Assembly: GCA_964023205.1 (NCBI GenBank)
Contig: OZ026844.1
Span: forward strand, 29,176,934 to 29,240,933
DNA from: Lutraria lutraria
Taxonomy: Eukaryota > Mollusca > Bivalvia > Venerida > Mactridae
Reading direction: 5' to 3'
DNA: 64,000 bases
Shown here piece after piece: positions 22,878 through 35,234 of the stretch. The notes below the pieces were generated by a model. That model worked only from the letters and a program-made list of their open reading frames with translations, was not told the DNA's origin and did no database searches. A program made the position numbers and the translations under genes. The number at the start of each line of letters is the position of its first letter. The stretch's first letter is position 1.

Positions 22878-23669
22878 ACCCAACTGTTCGTAAATAGCAT
22901 TATTAAGTTCCCGTTTGTGGCTCTAATTCGCTGGTTTCAACGCATTCAAACTTAGAAAACATTACTTTCGTTTTACCAAATAAACTTTTGAAAGACTTAA
23001 AATACATGTACATGTAGTTATAACAGTTTATTACATGAGACGATAGAGTTTCAAACATCTTAGGTCAGAAGTGTAAAATTTAGATCGCATTTAAACGGAC
23101 TACATATTCAACTTCCTTTTATAATATTTATATCATCAGCACTTGTTGTTTTCCCCCTTCGGAATTTTAACTGTTTAATTATTAATAGTTAACGTAGATA
23201 AAAAAAATTGCGGCGAAACGTCTATGATTAAATAAATCGTTTCTCATGTTTTTCGTGTTTGCATGGTGATATTTTTCATCTTTATTGATTAGTTAACGTA
23301 GATGTAATCCTAAAAGCTCTGGTGACATTTGAAATATCTTAAAAATTTAGTGACGAGAATTTCATGTTTCTACATTCAATTTGAGACTACAGATGAGACT
23401 TATTATTTTTTCCATCCATATATGTTTAGTTATACAATTGAGTTTGCTACTTTTTGACTATTAATTTTGTATAATCAATATATAAATCCAAGAAATATTT
23501 CGACTTCTGTTTATGCCATGGTGATGAAGGTTGGAGTCATAATTAATTGTCTTGAGAAGTGATCATCAGTTTATCTTTGCTGTCATTTATTTAAATTTGT
23601 ATACCACCATATAACGTGATGATGAAAACTTCAACCATAGACATCATGTTCACCACGCTGATTTGCAAC

Positions 23670-23850
23670 CAGTATGTCGTCACTTCCGTCAATCGAAAAG
23701 ATGGCGAGTGACTTACCTTTATGTTTTTTTACTCAGTATCGGAACAAATTGAAGATTCTTTTTTTACATATTTGCGTTGTTTGATGAGTTGAATAAAAAA
23801 AATACTTCTATATGGGTTTAAAAATCACGGAACCGAGTGCCTATGCTTTC
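23670..23850 (+). repeat. Dispersed repeat, inverted partner of 9655-9845
   Basis: Shares in reverse complement the GTCACTTCCGTCAATCGAAAA block, the ATGGCGAGTG block, TTTGCGTTGTTTGATGAG and AAATCACGGAACCGAGTGC with the intron-5 copy. Confidence 0.6.
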
Positions 23851-24164
23851 AATAGTTACTGTTTGTAAAATATCAGAACTTTGACGAAGGATTGGTAGAT
23901 TTTGTTATTGCACAGTTGAGTGGTCTACTTGTTTTACTTCATAATCTTCTTCACCATTTATCACAACTGAACATTCTAAGTTAATTAGTATGAGATGATA
24001 TTGATAGAACGTATACATACATCTCACTTCGGGTTGTAATCCACCAGTAGAGTGGTGTTATAATTATACATGTATATGTATGACAAATTAAGGTCGTATG
24101 TTCGGACTTGTATTCTTATGTTTGTGTTTTAATTGCCAGGTAAAGTGTCATTCATGTTGATACA

Positions 24165-24650
24165 TTTTACAGATTGTACATTCAACAGTTTGTACATTTG
24201 GTAGTTTGTACATTTGGTAGTTTGTACATTTTACACTTCGTACATTTTATACGTATTACATGTAACAGTTCGTACATGTAACAGTTTGTACATTTTACAC
24301 TTCGTACATTTTACACGTATTACATGTAACAGTTCGTACATGTAACAGTTAGTTTGTACATTTTACACTTCGTACATTTTACACGTATTACATGTAACAG
24401 TTCGTACATGTAACAGTTAGTTTGTACATTTTACAGTTCGTACATTTACTAGTTCGTACATTTACTAGTTCGTACATGTAACAGTTCTTACATGTAACAG
24501 TTCATACATGTAATAGTTCGTGCACTTTACAGGTCGTTCATGTAACAGTTCGTGTATATGTACCAGTTCGTACATTTACTGTTTCGCACATTTAACAGTT
24601 CGTACACTTTTACAGTCCGTACGTTTTACAGTTCATATGTGTGCTTTACA
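24165..24650. repeat. 16-bp minisatellite
   Basis: About 28-30 units of 16 bp, variants of GTACATGTAACAGTTC, GTACATTTTACACTTC and GTACATTTACTAGTTC. A compound stretch of four or more units recurs twice around 24290-24420, indicating segmental duplication inside the array. The edges are degenerate. Confidence 0.85.
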
Positions 24651-25249
24651 TGTAACTGAAGACTGCTATGGGAGAAAATAAAACACAGATACATTGTTAC
24701 TCGAAATATAATTACACACAACAATTGACACTTACTTTCTATACACGTTGAGTCTCATTAACATCACTGTCTAAATATGCACATAACCTAGTAGAATACA
24801 TGAATAATCTTCTTGTTACAATATAAAAATTATTGAGTTCAAAAAATGTATCCAAAAAGCATCACATAGATAAAAAAAAATATACCGTATATATGTTTAG
24901 TACTTGTATAAATACTATAGAAACAGGAAAGACCAACACAAATCACCACATAAGTATTATAAATCACAATATTTTATAAATACACGTAGTAGAAAAACAA
25001 CACTTTTATAATGAAAGGTTTGTGTACAAACAGTGAAAATTTGTTCAAACATTGTTACCTAAGCACCAATGTACTCTTAAACAAGCAGTACTAATGAATG
25101 CATTATTTAAGAAATGGGTACACAACCAAGTCCAGCTAGCTTAAGGAAGGTGGCTGGTTCTTATCCAGGTGTAAGCCTTGGATCTTCGTTAACCATTAAA
25201 AATGGAATAGTCACTGAATGATCCTCGCTGCTGTTGCGATGTTAAAGCT

Positions 25250-26025
25250 AAACAAGAAGTGTTTATGAAACACAATGCCCCTGTTCAATGATACATATGA
25301 ACACTAAATATAAAAAGGTATATAATAAACGAAGGGCAATAACTCTGCGAACAAGAGACAGGAATTGTCACAGAACCGGCTTTTCATTCTGCCGACGCTT
25401 ATCCCTAGAGAAATGTATGAGTTTCGCACAAGAGCATTAATTTTCAGTATACATGTGTATATTACATATGCACAAAATAAAGAAAGGGCCATAATTACGT
25501 AAAAAAATATTGAATCATAAAACCTTTACAACATGCATTGGGTGTCTTGATAACAATAGTTCCATGAAAGTTTTATCAAAATCCCTTGAGAAAAGAAGGA
25601 AACAAGAGTATTTCGTTCACGGTTACAATCGCACAAAAATAAACAAAGGGCCATAATTCCGTCAAAAATCGAATCACAAAACCCGGAATATATGCGCGGG
25701 GGTTCTTGGTAACAACAAGTCTGTGAAAGTTTCGTCAAAATCCCATGAAAAAATGTAGTAGTAGTATCCTAAAAGAAATGTAGAAATTTTTTAAACACAA
25801 TGAACTCGTGACCTTGACCTTTGACCTACTGACCTGAAAATGCACAGGTCCTGTAGAGGTTGTCAAGAGGAACCTACATAAAATTATGAAGTTTGGTGAA
25901 TGTAGGTGCAAGCGTTTTGATTTTATAGGCAAGGTTAAAGTTTGGTACAAACAGATAAATAGACGAACAGACAGAGAGACCAAAAACAATATGTCCCCAA
26001 TCTATCGCTACAGGGGCATAAAAAC
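25250..26025 (+). mobile_element. Dispersed element with TGACCTTTGACCT core, long copy
   Basis: The part from 25790 matches 18595-18765 and the inverted copy at 56440 block by block: GTGACCTTGACCTTTGACC, a GGTCCTGTAGAGGTTGTCAAG block, GCAAGCGTTTTGATTTTATAG and AAACAGATAAATAGACG. Upstream, 25250-25785 holds two related stretches (both with AAAGGGCCATAATT, at about 25485 and 25648). These look like internal repeats of the same or a nested element. No reverse-transcriptase similarity is seen. Confidence 0.6.
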
Positions 26026-26529
26026 ATGTTTAAAGCTATCTATTTATACAATAGATGACACTTTTAAACAACTGTTACACTTCAATATACATGTATACGA
26101 TCATTGACGACATTACACAAATTAATATTTTTAGATGATCAACTGAGCTAAAACCCATATTTTGTCTCCACGATGATGTATGTAAGCTGGGCTCGGCTAG
26201 ATATTACTACATGTAGTTTTAGATGTGATACATGAAACATAACTAGCCGAATAACCAAATGGACTTAATTATATATAAAACAAAAATGGGGGAAACGGAA
26301 TTGCCTGAAAATCGGACAATTTTCCAAGTCCAATAATTTCGGATTTTTAACAAAAGCTCTGTGGAAATCGGAATTCTCATCAAATCGGACTAGTGGCCCA
26401 GTACGGAAGGGGTCCGTTTTTTAGGCGGGTTACTGTTGTCAAGTTGAAGTTGAAACATGGTTCATTATTGACTGTAGATAATTAACTGTTGATTTATCTA
26501 TTTATTATTCTGTAGAATGTGTTCTTTAT

Positions 26530-26742
26530 ATACTGTAGAATCATTAATTTTCGTTGGGGATTTAATTTCGTGGATTTCGTGGTTCGACTCATCCACGAAA
26601 TCAAATCCCCACGAATTCAAATGCGGAGATAAGGCATTTCTTTTCAAAAATCAAAATCCACGAATTTATGTCCCCACGAAATAGCCTTTTTAGTAAAAAC
26701 CACGAAAATTGAACCCAACGAAAATTAATGATTCCACAGTAT
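26530..26742 (+). mobile_element. 213-bp MITE with ATTTTCGTTGGG ends, copy 2
   Basis: Same family and length as 22286-22498 but inverted. Ends are CTGTAGAATCATTAATTTTC and its complement GAAAATTAATGATTCCACAG, flanked by TA. It consists of three to four TTCGTGGGG-type blocks in both orientations and could form a hairpin over its whole length. Confidence 0.85.
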
Positions 26743-26921
26743 ATTACTTAGTTCACGTTCAGCTTCGGTGAAGCGTACTGAGATGATATGTATATTTAAT
26801 TATCTTTATCATATATTGAATTCGTCATCTGCGAACCAATTAAACAATTAACATGTGATTAGGATTTCTAAAACACTTAAACATGCACAAAATCTTATCA
26901 AAATACATAAAAAACAGTAAA

Positions 26922-27102
26922 ACAGTTACAACCTGTGTTAGCGGCCACCTCCGAATGAAAACGACCCTGTATGTAATTGTCATTCTTTTAAAAACTGTCA
27001 GTTATTATTTAGTACAAAATGACCTCCGAATAAAGGTCACCTGTCAGTAAAGGCCACGTTTTGTCTTTCCCATGGGTGACCTTGTTCACAGGTTTGACTG
27101 TA
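26922..27102 (+). mobile_element. 'CAAACCTG' inverted-repeat element, intergenic copy
   Basis: Left end ACAACCTGTGTTAGCGGCCA, right end CACAGGTTTGACTGTA. Internal GACCTCCGAATAAAGGTCAC and TTGTCTTTCC blocks are intact. It ends about 50 bp beyond the candidate polyadenylation signal of the minus-strand gene. Confidence 0.75.
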
Positions 27103-27149
27103 CAAATGTATATATATCTTAAATACTTTAATTTATATCAGCATTTTCG

Positions 27150-27155
27150 TTTATT
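27150..27155 (-). promoter_or_regulatory. Candidate polyadenylation signal of the glycosyltransferase gene
   Basis: TTTATT on the plus strand (AATAAA on the coding strand), 48 nt beyond the stop codon at 27203-27205. Confidence 0.5.
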
Positions 27156-27202
27156 AACCAATTTGAAATAAAAAGTGGATATAAATTTCTTAAGCGTTCA
27201 GA

Positions 27203-30200
27203 TCACTGTATGTATGTTCTAGCACCACAGGGGTTGGTATTGCCATACAGGATATGTCTTGCAACAGCTCCAAATGTGGTATTCAAGCTTTTCACCGAAT
27301 CTATGGTTAACCTCTTTTTATAGAATCGATTATAAAGTTTATAGTGCAGGTGCATACCAAAGCGGTCACCAAATGGTAGGTTTTTAGAGTAAAGGCTCGA
27401 CAGCTGGTGAACGTTAGGGAATGAAAATTGGTCACCCGCCATGTTGACTAAATTTCGATGTTTCTCGGCTAACTTATAGGGAGAATCTTGCGAATGTTTG
27501 TTTCCGTCTGTGCGAGTGAACGTACGGTATGACTCATACCAAAGTTTTATAAACATGGCGTTCTTCTTGGCAATTATTAAAGAATTTGCGGCTGCTGTTC
27601 CGTAGTCCAGTCCAATGGTAGCGTCATTGTTTCGAAATCTATCGACAGATTTCAACAAAATTTGGTCCGTATCGAGATAAATCCCTCCATATTCTGAAAC
27701 AAAAGAATGAAAACTGTGTATGCAATAGTAGGATAAGTAGATGTCACCATGTTGTGCAAATATGTATGTCGCATGCTATGATCCTAAGCACATTTAATAA
27801 TGTTTCTATTTAATTAAACCAGAAATATTTGTGTCGTGTTAGATATACATGAGTAGCTCATTTATTTAATGACATTTTGAATATATTTTACTAGTAATTT
27901 TAGCTGTTACAGAACAGAGTATGTTATAAGGCCGTGACTAATGGATTTATTTACCTTTCAAAGCTTCAAGCTTAGCAATATCCGCTTTGTGTTCGACGAA
28001 AGCTATCTTCTTCTTGAAGATCTTCTTTGGTTGTTTCCGGTGCACATGGATTACGTTTGGACTGATTTGTAGGAAATACAACCACAGAGAACCTTTCGGT
28101 GGTTTGTCGGCATGTAACATTATCATACAAGGTTTCTGAAACTTGTGGACGCTCAGAAAACTTAAAAAATTGATGAAATTGAATTCATTTTTCCCGAACC
28201 AAACGTAATGTACGATATTCGGAACCCGTCGGCCATCATCGCAGTACCATTCAACAACTCTTTTTAGACAAGCGTCCTGGAACGTCGTCTTAAAAACGTA
28301 TTTTTGTTTCTTTGTAAATACAGATTTTAGCTGTGATTTTTTCTTTTCACACTTCATCGTCTGCTGTTTCCTTTGGCGTCGTTTGGCCAGGACGTTGTAT
28401 GTAAAGCACGTGTCGCGACAGGTGCCCGTCCAAATGTAATCCAGACATTTCCTGGGCATCGGCTTTGGCATAGGTCGATGGGCAACTTTAACTGGAAGAT
28501 AGAATAAACTGCATGTAAATGCATGTAGTGAGCATGACTAACAAAAATGCCGCGTGACCAATATTTGCACAACTTGAATTTAATAAACATGTACAGTCAA
28601 ACCTGGGTTAATATCCATCTCCGAATAAAGGCCACCATGCGAATAATTAAAGACCTTTTAAATTCTTTAAAAACTGTCATTGATTGATATTGATTTTTTT
28701 TTAAATAACCTCTGAATTAGGGCCACCTGTCAATAAAGGCCAAAGTTTGTCTTTCTCAAGGATGACCTTTACTCACAGTTTTGACTGTATTTACAAATAC
28801 TTTACTTCGAATCCACCACACCTCTTCCAGTAGGGAGTTTCTTTTGAGAACTTTCGAAACGCATTTAATGAGAGTAAAATTTTAGATTTCGGGAATTCTG
28901 ATGCTCCGAAATAAAATTATTTTGTTCATATTTCATTGATATCACCGTATTTTGTTCATATTTCATTGATATCACACATATATTTTGCAATATCACTTTT
29001 TGGTTAAAAAAATACTGTGCTACATTTCTATAATATTATGTACTTCGTGATTTAAAAAAAAATGGATTGTTCTTTTTGCAAGTAAATGTCAGTTTCACTA
29101 ATAATTCTAGGTAAAATAAGACCTACTTCATTTTTAACATCCAAAGAGCTGATGGGGCTTAAAATAGCGGGAAATCATTTATGATACACGTATGAACGTA
29201 CAAATTATTGTATCATTATGAAATAGTATTGTAGTATTATACGAATATAAAATACAAATGTTTCCGACTTTAAATTATGTTTATATAATGTAATTTATTT
29301 GTAAGTTACTAAATGATGAAGAATGATAATTATAAATGGTGGAATTTATTCACATTCTGTATAAAGTTACACGTAGGTTAACATGAATGATCGCTATGTA
29401 ATGAGATCTAATGACAATAGACGAGCATGAGCAACAGGTTGCTTCAATCGTGCGTTTAATGATTCAGGTTTACACGTTCCCTCGGGACAAATTTGGTTGT
29501 TAAAGCAATTAATACATGGATACATGGTATATACTAGTACCTAATTTGTAAAAGTTTGTATTTACATTAACATTGTCATTCGTGGCTGATACATACGATT
29601 TCAATGTTTCATGTATATAATGTTTAAATGAATGAAGACAATTAATACAATAGAAACGCCGCTTAAAGTTTTTTTCATAAATCAAAGGTCAGACTCTCTT
29701 CGATTTTATACAATACAGTGCAGCCTCTAGAGCAACAAGCAACATCCTCCCTTCAACAACAGCAAACTTGTTCCCACTGTAAGATTTAACTTTTAATTTG
29801 ACCTCTCTAGAACAACAAGCAACATCCTCTCTTCAACAACAGCAAACCTTTTCCCACTGTAAGATTTAACTTTTAATTTGACCTCTCTAGAACAACAAGC
29901 AACATCCTCTCTTCAACAACAGCAAACCTTTTCCCACTGTAAGATTTAACTTTTAATTTGACCTCTCTAGAACAACAAGCAACATCCTCTCTTAAACAAC
30001 AGCAAACCTTTTCCCACTGTAAGATTTAACTTTTAATTTGACCTCTCTAGAACAACAAGCAACATCCTCCCTTCAACAACAGCAAACTTGTTCCCACTGT
30101 AAGATTTAACTTTTAATTTGACCTCTCTAGAACAACAAGCAACATCCTCTCTTCAACAACAGCAAACCTTTTCCCACTGTAAGATTTAACTATTAATTTG

Positions 30201-33200
30201 ACCTCTCTAGAACAACAAGCAACATCCTCTCTTCAACAACAGCAAACCTTTTCCCACTGTAAGATTTAACTATTAATTTGACCTCTCTAGAGCAACAAGC
30301 AACATCCTCTCTTCAACAACAGCAAACCTTTTCCCCACTGTAAGATTTAACTTTTAATTTGACCTCTCTAGAACAACAAGCAACATCCTCTCTTCAACAA
30401 CAGCAAACCTTTTCCCACTGTAAGATTTAACTATTAATTTGACCTCTCTAGAGCAACAAGCAACATCCTGCCTTCAACAACAGCAAACTTTTTCCACTGT
30501 AAGATTTAACTATTAATTTGACCTCTCTAGAGCAACAAGCAACATCCTCTCTTCAACAACAGCAAACCTTTTCCCCACTGTAAGATTTAACTTTTAATTT
30601 GACCTCTCTAGAACAACAAGCAACATCCTCTCTTCAACAACAGCAAACCTTTTCCCACTGTAAGATTTAACTATTAATTTGACCTCTCTAGAACAACAAG
30701 CAACATCCTCTCTTCAACAACAGCAAACCTTTTCCCACTGTAAGATTTAACTATTAATTTGACCTCTCTAGAACAACAAGCAACATCCTCTCTTCAACAA
30801 CAGTAAACTTTTTCCCACTGTAAGATTTAACTATTAATTTGACCTCTCTAGAACAACAAGCAACATCCTCCCTTCAACAACAGCAAACCTTTTCCCACTG
30901 TAAGATTTAACTATTAATTTGACCTCTCTAGAGCAACAAGCAACATCCTCTCTTCAACAACAGCAAACCTTTTCCCACTGTAAGATTTAACTATTAATTT
31001 AACCTCTCTAGAACAACAAGCAACATCCTCTCTTCAACAACAGCAAACGTGTTCCCACTGTAAGATTTCACTATTAATTTGACCTCTCTAGAGCAACAAG
31101 CAACATCCTCTCTTCAACAACAGCAAACTTGTTCCCATTGTAAGATTTCACTATTAATTTGACCTCTCTAGAGCAACAAGCAACATCCTCTCTTCAACAA
31201 CAGCAAACCTTTTCCCATTGTAAGATTTAACCATAAATTTGACCTCTCTAGAACAACAAGCAACATCCTCTCTTCAACAACAGCAAACGTGTTCCCACTG
31301 TAAGATTTCACTATTAATTTGACCTCTCTAGAGCAACAAGCAACATCCTCTCTTCAACAACAGCAAACTTGTTCCCATTGTAAGATTTCACTATTAATTT
31401 GACCTCTCTAGAGCAACAAGCAACATCCTCTCTTCAACAACAGCAAACCTTTTCCCACTGTAAGATTTAACTATTAATTTAACCTCTCTAGAACAACAAG
31501 CAACATCCTCTCTTCAACAACAGCAAACGTGTTCCCACTGTAAGATTTCACTATTAATTTGACCTCTCTAGAGCAACAAGCAACATCCTCTCTTCAACAA
31601 CAGCAAACCTTTTCCCACTGTAAGATTTAACCATAAATTTGACCTCTCTAGAACAACAAGCAACATCCTCTCTTCAACAACAGCAAACCTTTTCCCACTG
31701 TAAGATTTAACTATTAATTTGACCTCTCTAGAGCAACAAGCAACATCCTCTCTTCAACAACAGCAAACCTTTTCCCACTGTAAGATTTAACTATTAATTT
31801 AACCTCTCTAGAACAACAAGCAACATCCTCTCTTCAACAACAGCAAACGTGTTCCCACTGTAAGATTTAACCATAAATTTGACCTCTCTAGAACAACAAG
31901 CAACATCCTCTCTTCAACAACAGCAAACCTTTTCCCACTGTAAGATTTAACCATAAATTTGACCTCTCTAGAACAACAAGCAACATCCTCTCTTCAACAA
32001 CAGCAAACCTTTTCCCACTGTAAGATTTAACTTTTAATTTGACCTCTCTAGAACAACAAGCAACATCCTCCCTTCAACAACAGCAAACTTTTTCCCACTG
32101 TAAGATTTAACTATTAATTTGACCTCTCTAGAACAACAAGCAACATCCTCTCTTCAACAACAGCAAACTTTTTCCCACTGTAAGATTTAACTATTAATTT
32201 GACCTCTCTAGAACAACAAGCGACATCCTATCTTCAACAACAGCAAACTTGTTCCCACTGTAAGATTTAACTATTAATTTGACCTCTCTAGAACAACAAG
32301 CGACATCCTATCTTCAACAACAGCAAACTTATTCCCACTGTAAGATTTAACTATTAATTTGACCTCTCTAGAGCAACAAGCGACATCCTATCTTCAACAA
32401 CAGCAAACTTTTTCCCACTGTAAGATTTAACTATTAATTTGACCTCTCTAGAACAACAACCTCTCAACAGCAACAACATAATTGTGCTTCTCCCCAAAGA
32501 GTGGTGTTTTGGATAGGTTGCAATGTTTCCCGAATCTAAATTTATAGTGCAACCTCCATGAACGATAACCTCCGAACAACAGCCACCTCCCTGTTGCAAC
32601 CAGTATACTAGCAACACAGAATGACGTTTTTATTCTATTTTCACTCTCTCAATAACAACAACCTCCTTACAACAGCCATTTTGTCCGTCCCATTGATGGC
32701 TGTTGTAGGGAGGTTGCATTGTAATACACGTATAATGCATAGGACTTCAATGTTCTCTGATACGTGTGTAAAAAATTTATGGCACGTTTGCGCTGTATGT
32801 TGTCTAAATCAATGACTTATACAAATATGTGCGCGTAAATCCTTGTCTGAATCACATTATCATTAAATTCTATGACATTCATTTATTTAAATAAGTTTTT
32901 GGTTATTATTTCTTTAATTTTGTATATCGAGCAACAAATGCATGATGATTTATTCAATAACAAAAAACTACTTCGTGTTTATTTGGTGTTTGATTGATCA
33001 CCGTAGCTTGTCATTCCGAATTCATTGTTTTTATGGTCTACCATTTCGTGTTATGCTCGAATAAGAAAGAAAAATGAACAAAATACATCTTGAACCACCT
33101 TTATTTATGAAGATATCTTGATGTAGCGTTATCATCAACTAGCTGTCATGAATATGTTGTTTGAAGTCCAAAAAACTACGGAAATGTAGTTCCGCTTTCA

Positions 33201-34181
33201 ATTCATACTCGACAGTGCAATGATATTCCTAATTGAATTCCCAGGACAACAAAACAACGATTTAAAGATGTATTAATTTTTATCTCACTATAAACGACGA
33301 GAAATTTTACCACGAGACATCAATGAATTTGATGATTAATTACAAATGTTTAAGAAAAGGCTACACAATCATGATTGTACCAATCCTATATTTGACAATT
33401 TGACAAAACGTTTTTTCACGATCTCGTACATCATGTGAAGTTTACATTTACAATCAAACTGGTGAAAAAAGGCCACCATTGTTGCTTTAATTGACAGACG
33501 GACTTTATCCGGAGGTCAGTTTGTTCTAGATAGTGATCGAATGACGATGGATGAAAGAGTTATCATTAATCACAAGATGGCATCTATTCGGAGGTGACTG
33601 CTAACACAGGTTTGACTGTGTTTAAAGTAACTGCCGGAATGAAAAAACAGAACAGAACATACACCTATTTTGACTTGTACAAAGTATATCATCAATACAA
33701 AATGCATTTTAAATATTAATATCTGCATATGTTGTATCTCATATATATCAGATACTAATGAAAGGGATACACTTTCGGAAGTGTCTAATTATTTTTTAAA
33801 GCAGTACTAAGCTGGCGCACGTACTATTTACTCGAATGGTATAGATGAAATAAAAAAAAATAAACAAACAATGGCATGACATGGCTGACATCACGATGAC
33901 AGCTTGAATAACCGTTGATAATTGAAAACAATATGATGACGCGTACATCATTTGAAATAAAGCGTTAGATATAATATACATGTTATTTATATAATGTTAC
34001 CTGCTGTTTGGTTGGGTTCGTGATGATAGTGTCTTGCTGAATGTCTCTTTGGTGGAATAAATACCTCTGCTAGTCCTCCGTCTGCATGTTTCAAGATGAA
34101 CATCGCTGGCACAATTAATAGCGGTAACACCACTATGACAAAAACACATTGTCGTCTGCTCAACATTCTCTTTGAAGGCAT
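27203..34181 (-). CDS. Type II membrane glycosyltransferase, sugar-binding DXD family (three exons)
   Basis: Exons in transcript order: 34181-34001, 28491-27955, 27693-27203. The introns (GTAACA...CAG and GTAAAT...CAG) are both phase 1, and the joined frame is 1209 nt, 402 residues plus stop. A basic N-terminus is followed by a hydrophobic segment at about residues 13-30 (CVFVIVVLPLLIVPAMFIL), giving a Golgi-type signal anchor, then a short stem. The catalytic domain starts near PNIVHYVWFG, a hallmark of Gly_transf_sug (GT32-like) proteins. The intron between exons 2 and 3 splits the codon before the YGGIYLDTDQ motif; the DTD at 247-249 should bind metal and nucleotide sugar. C-terminal to it come GLDYG and GDRFGMHLHY stretches. 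The family transfers hexoses or N-acetylhexosamines in the secretory pathway; donor and acceptor cannot be assigned. Exon 2 is Lys/Arg-rich around residues 90-120. The start is the first ATG in front of the anchor. Confidence 0.85.
28592..28789 (+). mobile_element. 'CAAACCTG' element in the glycosyltransferase intron
   Basis: Complete copy: TACAGTCAAACCTGGGTTAA at the left and CACAGTTTTGACTGTA at the right. The two internal half-units (TCTCCGAATAAAGGCCACC and ACCTCTGAATTAGGGCCACC) are visible as an internal direct duplication. It lies about 100 bp upstream (in transcript terms) of exon 2. Confidence 0.75.
29714..32526. mobile_element. 'ACAACCTC' inverted-repeat element bearing an expanded internal satellite
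   Basis: The left boundary TACAGTGCAGCCTCTAGAGC and right boundary GATAGGTTGCAATGT match the two ends of the 160-180-bp elements of this family at 54263-54423 and 46907-47086. Between them, instead of one copy of the 80-bp interior, there are about 34. The single-unit element at 54263 carries the same order: CTCTTCAGCAACAGCA, then TTTTTCCCACTGTA, then TTTAACTATTAATCTAAC, then CAACAACCTC. Confidence 0.7.
29722..32441. repeat. 80-bp satellite array, about 34 units
   Basis: The unit starts ACCTCTCTAGAACAACAAGC and ends TAAGATTTAACTATTAATTTG. Unit starts fall every 80 bp from 29801 to 32442 (33 units, with rare one-base indels) after a first unit from 29722. Units are roughly 90-98% alike. Variant positions (GAACAAC/GAGCAAC, TTTTAATTTG/TATTAATTTG/CATAAATTTG, CCTTTTCCC/CTTGTTCCC/CGTGTTCCC) recur in patterns that show three-unit duplications (31009-31248 and 31249-31488). 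The array lies entirely within the first intron of the glycosyltransferase gene. Confidence 0.95.
32544..32725. mobile_element. 'ACAACCTC' element, divergent copy beside the satellite
   Basis: The ends are TATAGTGCAACCTCCATGAA and GGGAGGTTGCATTGTAATA, an inverted repeat. The interior has ACAACAGCCACCTCC and AACAACAACCTCC blocks. The spacing to the satellite-bearing copy is under 20 bp. Confidence 0.65.
33449..33620 (-). mobile_element. 'CAAACCTG' element, second copy in the glycosyltransferase intron
   Basis: Ends TACAATCAAACTGGTG and AACACAGGTTTGACTGTG, with the internal blocks in reverse order (TTTATCCGGAGGTCAGTTTG, then ATTCGGAGGTGACTGCTAAC). It lies in the first intron of the glycosyltransferase gene, about 380 bp from exon 1. 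Confidence 0.65.
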
Positions 34182-35234
34182 ACTACGTCCATTTATTTTC
34201 CAAACTATCGTTTTATTTCACCTTTTTTAGAAATGCAGTTCAGTTCTTGAAACTTTTTCGCAGCCTGTAATCCGTAAATGTCACGTGACAAGTTATACGT
34301 CGATGCAAGCTGACATGCCACACGTGGAGCCTTAGAACCGTTCTGTCACAGAAAATAAAATATCACCATTTTACCAGGACACTAAACTGTGCATTTTTCA
34401 TTGTTCAATCAGTTTGTGTGGGGAACACAATTAATAACCTCCACTGTTAACTAACAAAGCACCTGTCATCGAATCTTGTCACGTGTGTCGTATTGACGTT
34501 AACGTAACGTATACATATGCTTAATATTGAAACCTTTATAGCGGTATTTAATGCTTAACAATCGTTCAAAAAAACGTAATTACATTGAAACGAGTTGAAA
34601 CAATCGTGTGTAATGACTTGATGTGCGTTGATGTGTATACATATGATATCTGTATCATAAGTTCATAAAACGGTAAGTTGTTCAAAACGTACGTCTCGAC
34701 GTGTAGTTGTCACGTGACCACGCGTTTACGGTAAATTAACTATTAACTCTATGTATAACGTCCATGGTTTATGTTGACATGTTACTAAGAACGATAACAC
34801 AATATAAGTCCTAATGAATTTATGGGTGAATATGAAATGCTTTAATAAACATATAATCATCATAGTGTCGATGTGAATAAAGGATCGAGTGTTGCATCAT
34901 CAATTATGATAAAACAACAAAATAACATAAAATAACGATAAAAATACATGTGAGCAGTCTGTTGCATACTGTATGTTAGCAGACAATCATAGATACAAAC
35001 TTGCCATCAACATTTAACATCAATATTTTTTAATTTATTGATGTTATTTATTGATTACTTGCCACGATATATTTCATCCTGTGTAAGTTAAGATGTCATA
35101 AATATTGCCAATTGAATCAGCTAGACTTTATATCATTGATAAGCAATGTAAGTTTTTGTATTTTACCGTCTCAAACGCAAGACTTAAATAATCTCGTTTT
35201 TAACTAATTTCGATTCTACCCCAACAAAGGGTAT

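Larger units (their letters stand above)
22795..27202. other. Intergenic interval between convergent genes; no gene seen
   Basis: This lies between the stop codon of the secreted-protein gene and that of the minus-strand glycosyltransferase. It holds a 16-bp minisatellite, dispersed elements and MITEs, listed separately. Elsewhere (22990-23660, 24660-25240, 26110-26520, 26743-26920) I see only AT-rich sequence. Confidence 0.6.

Noticed and set aside
29722..32441. CRISPR-like array
   Set aside because: Units are contiguous 80-bp repeats without unique spacers, in an intron of a eukaryotic gene: a satellite.
32354..32617. 87-residue minus-strand open frame at the satellite edge
   Set aside because: Composed of the last satellite units and adjacent repeat; the satellite unit otherwise contains stops.
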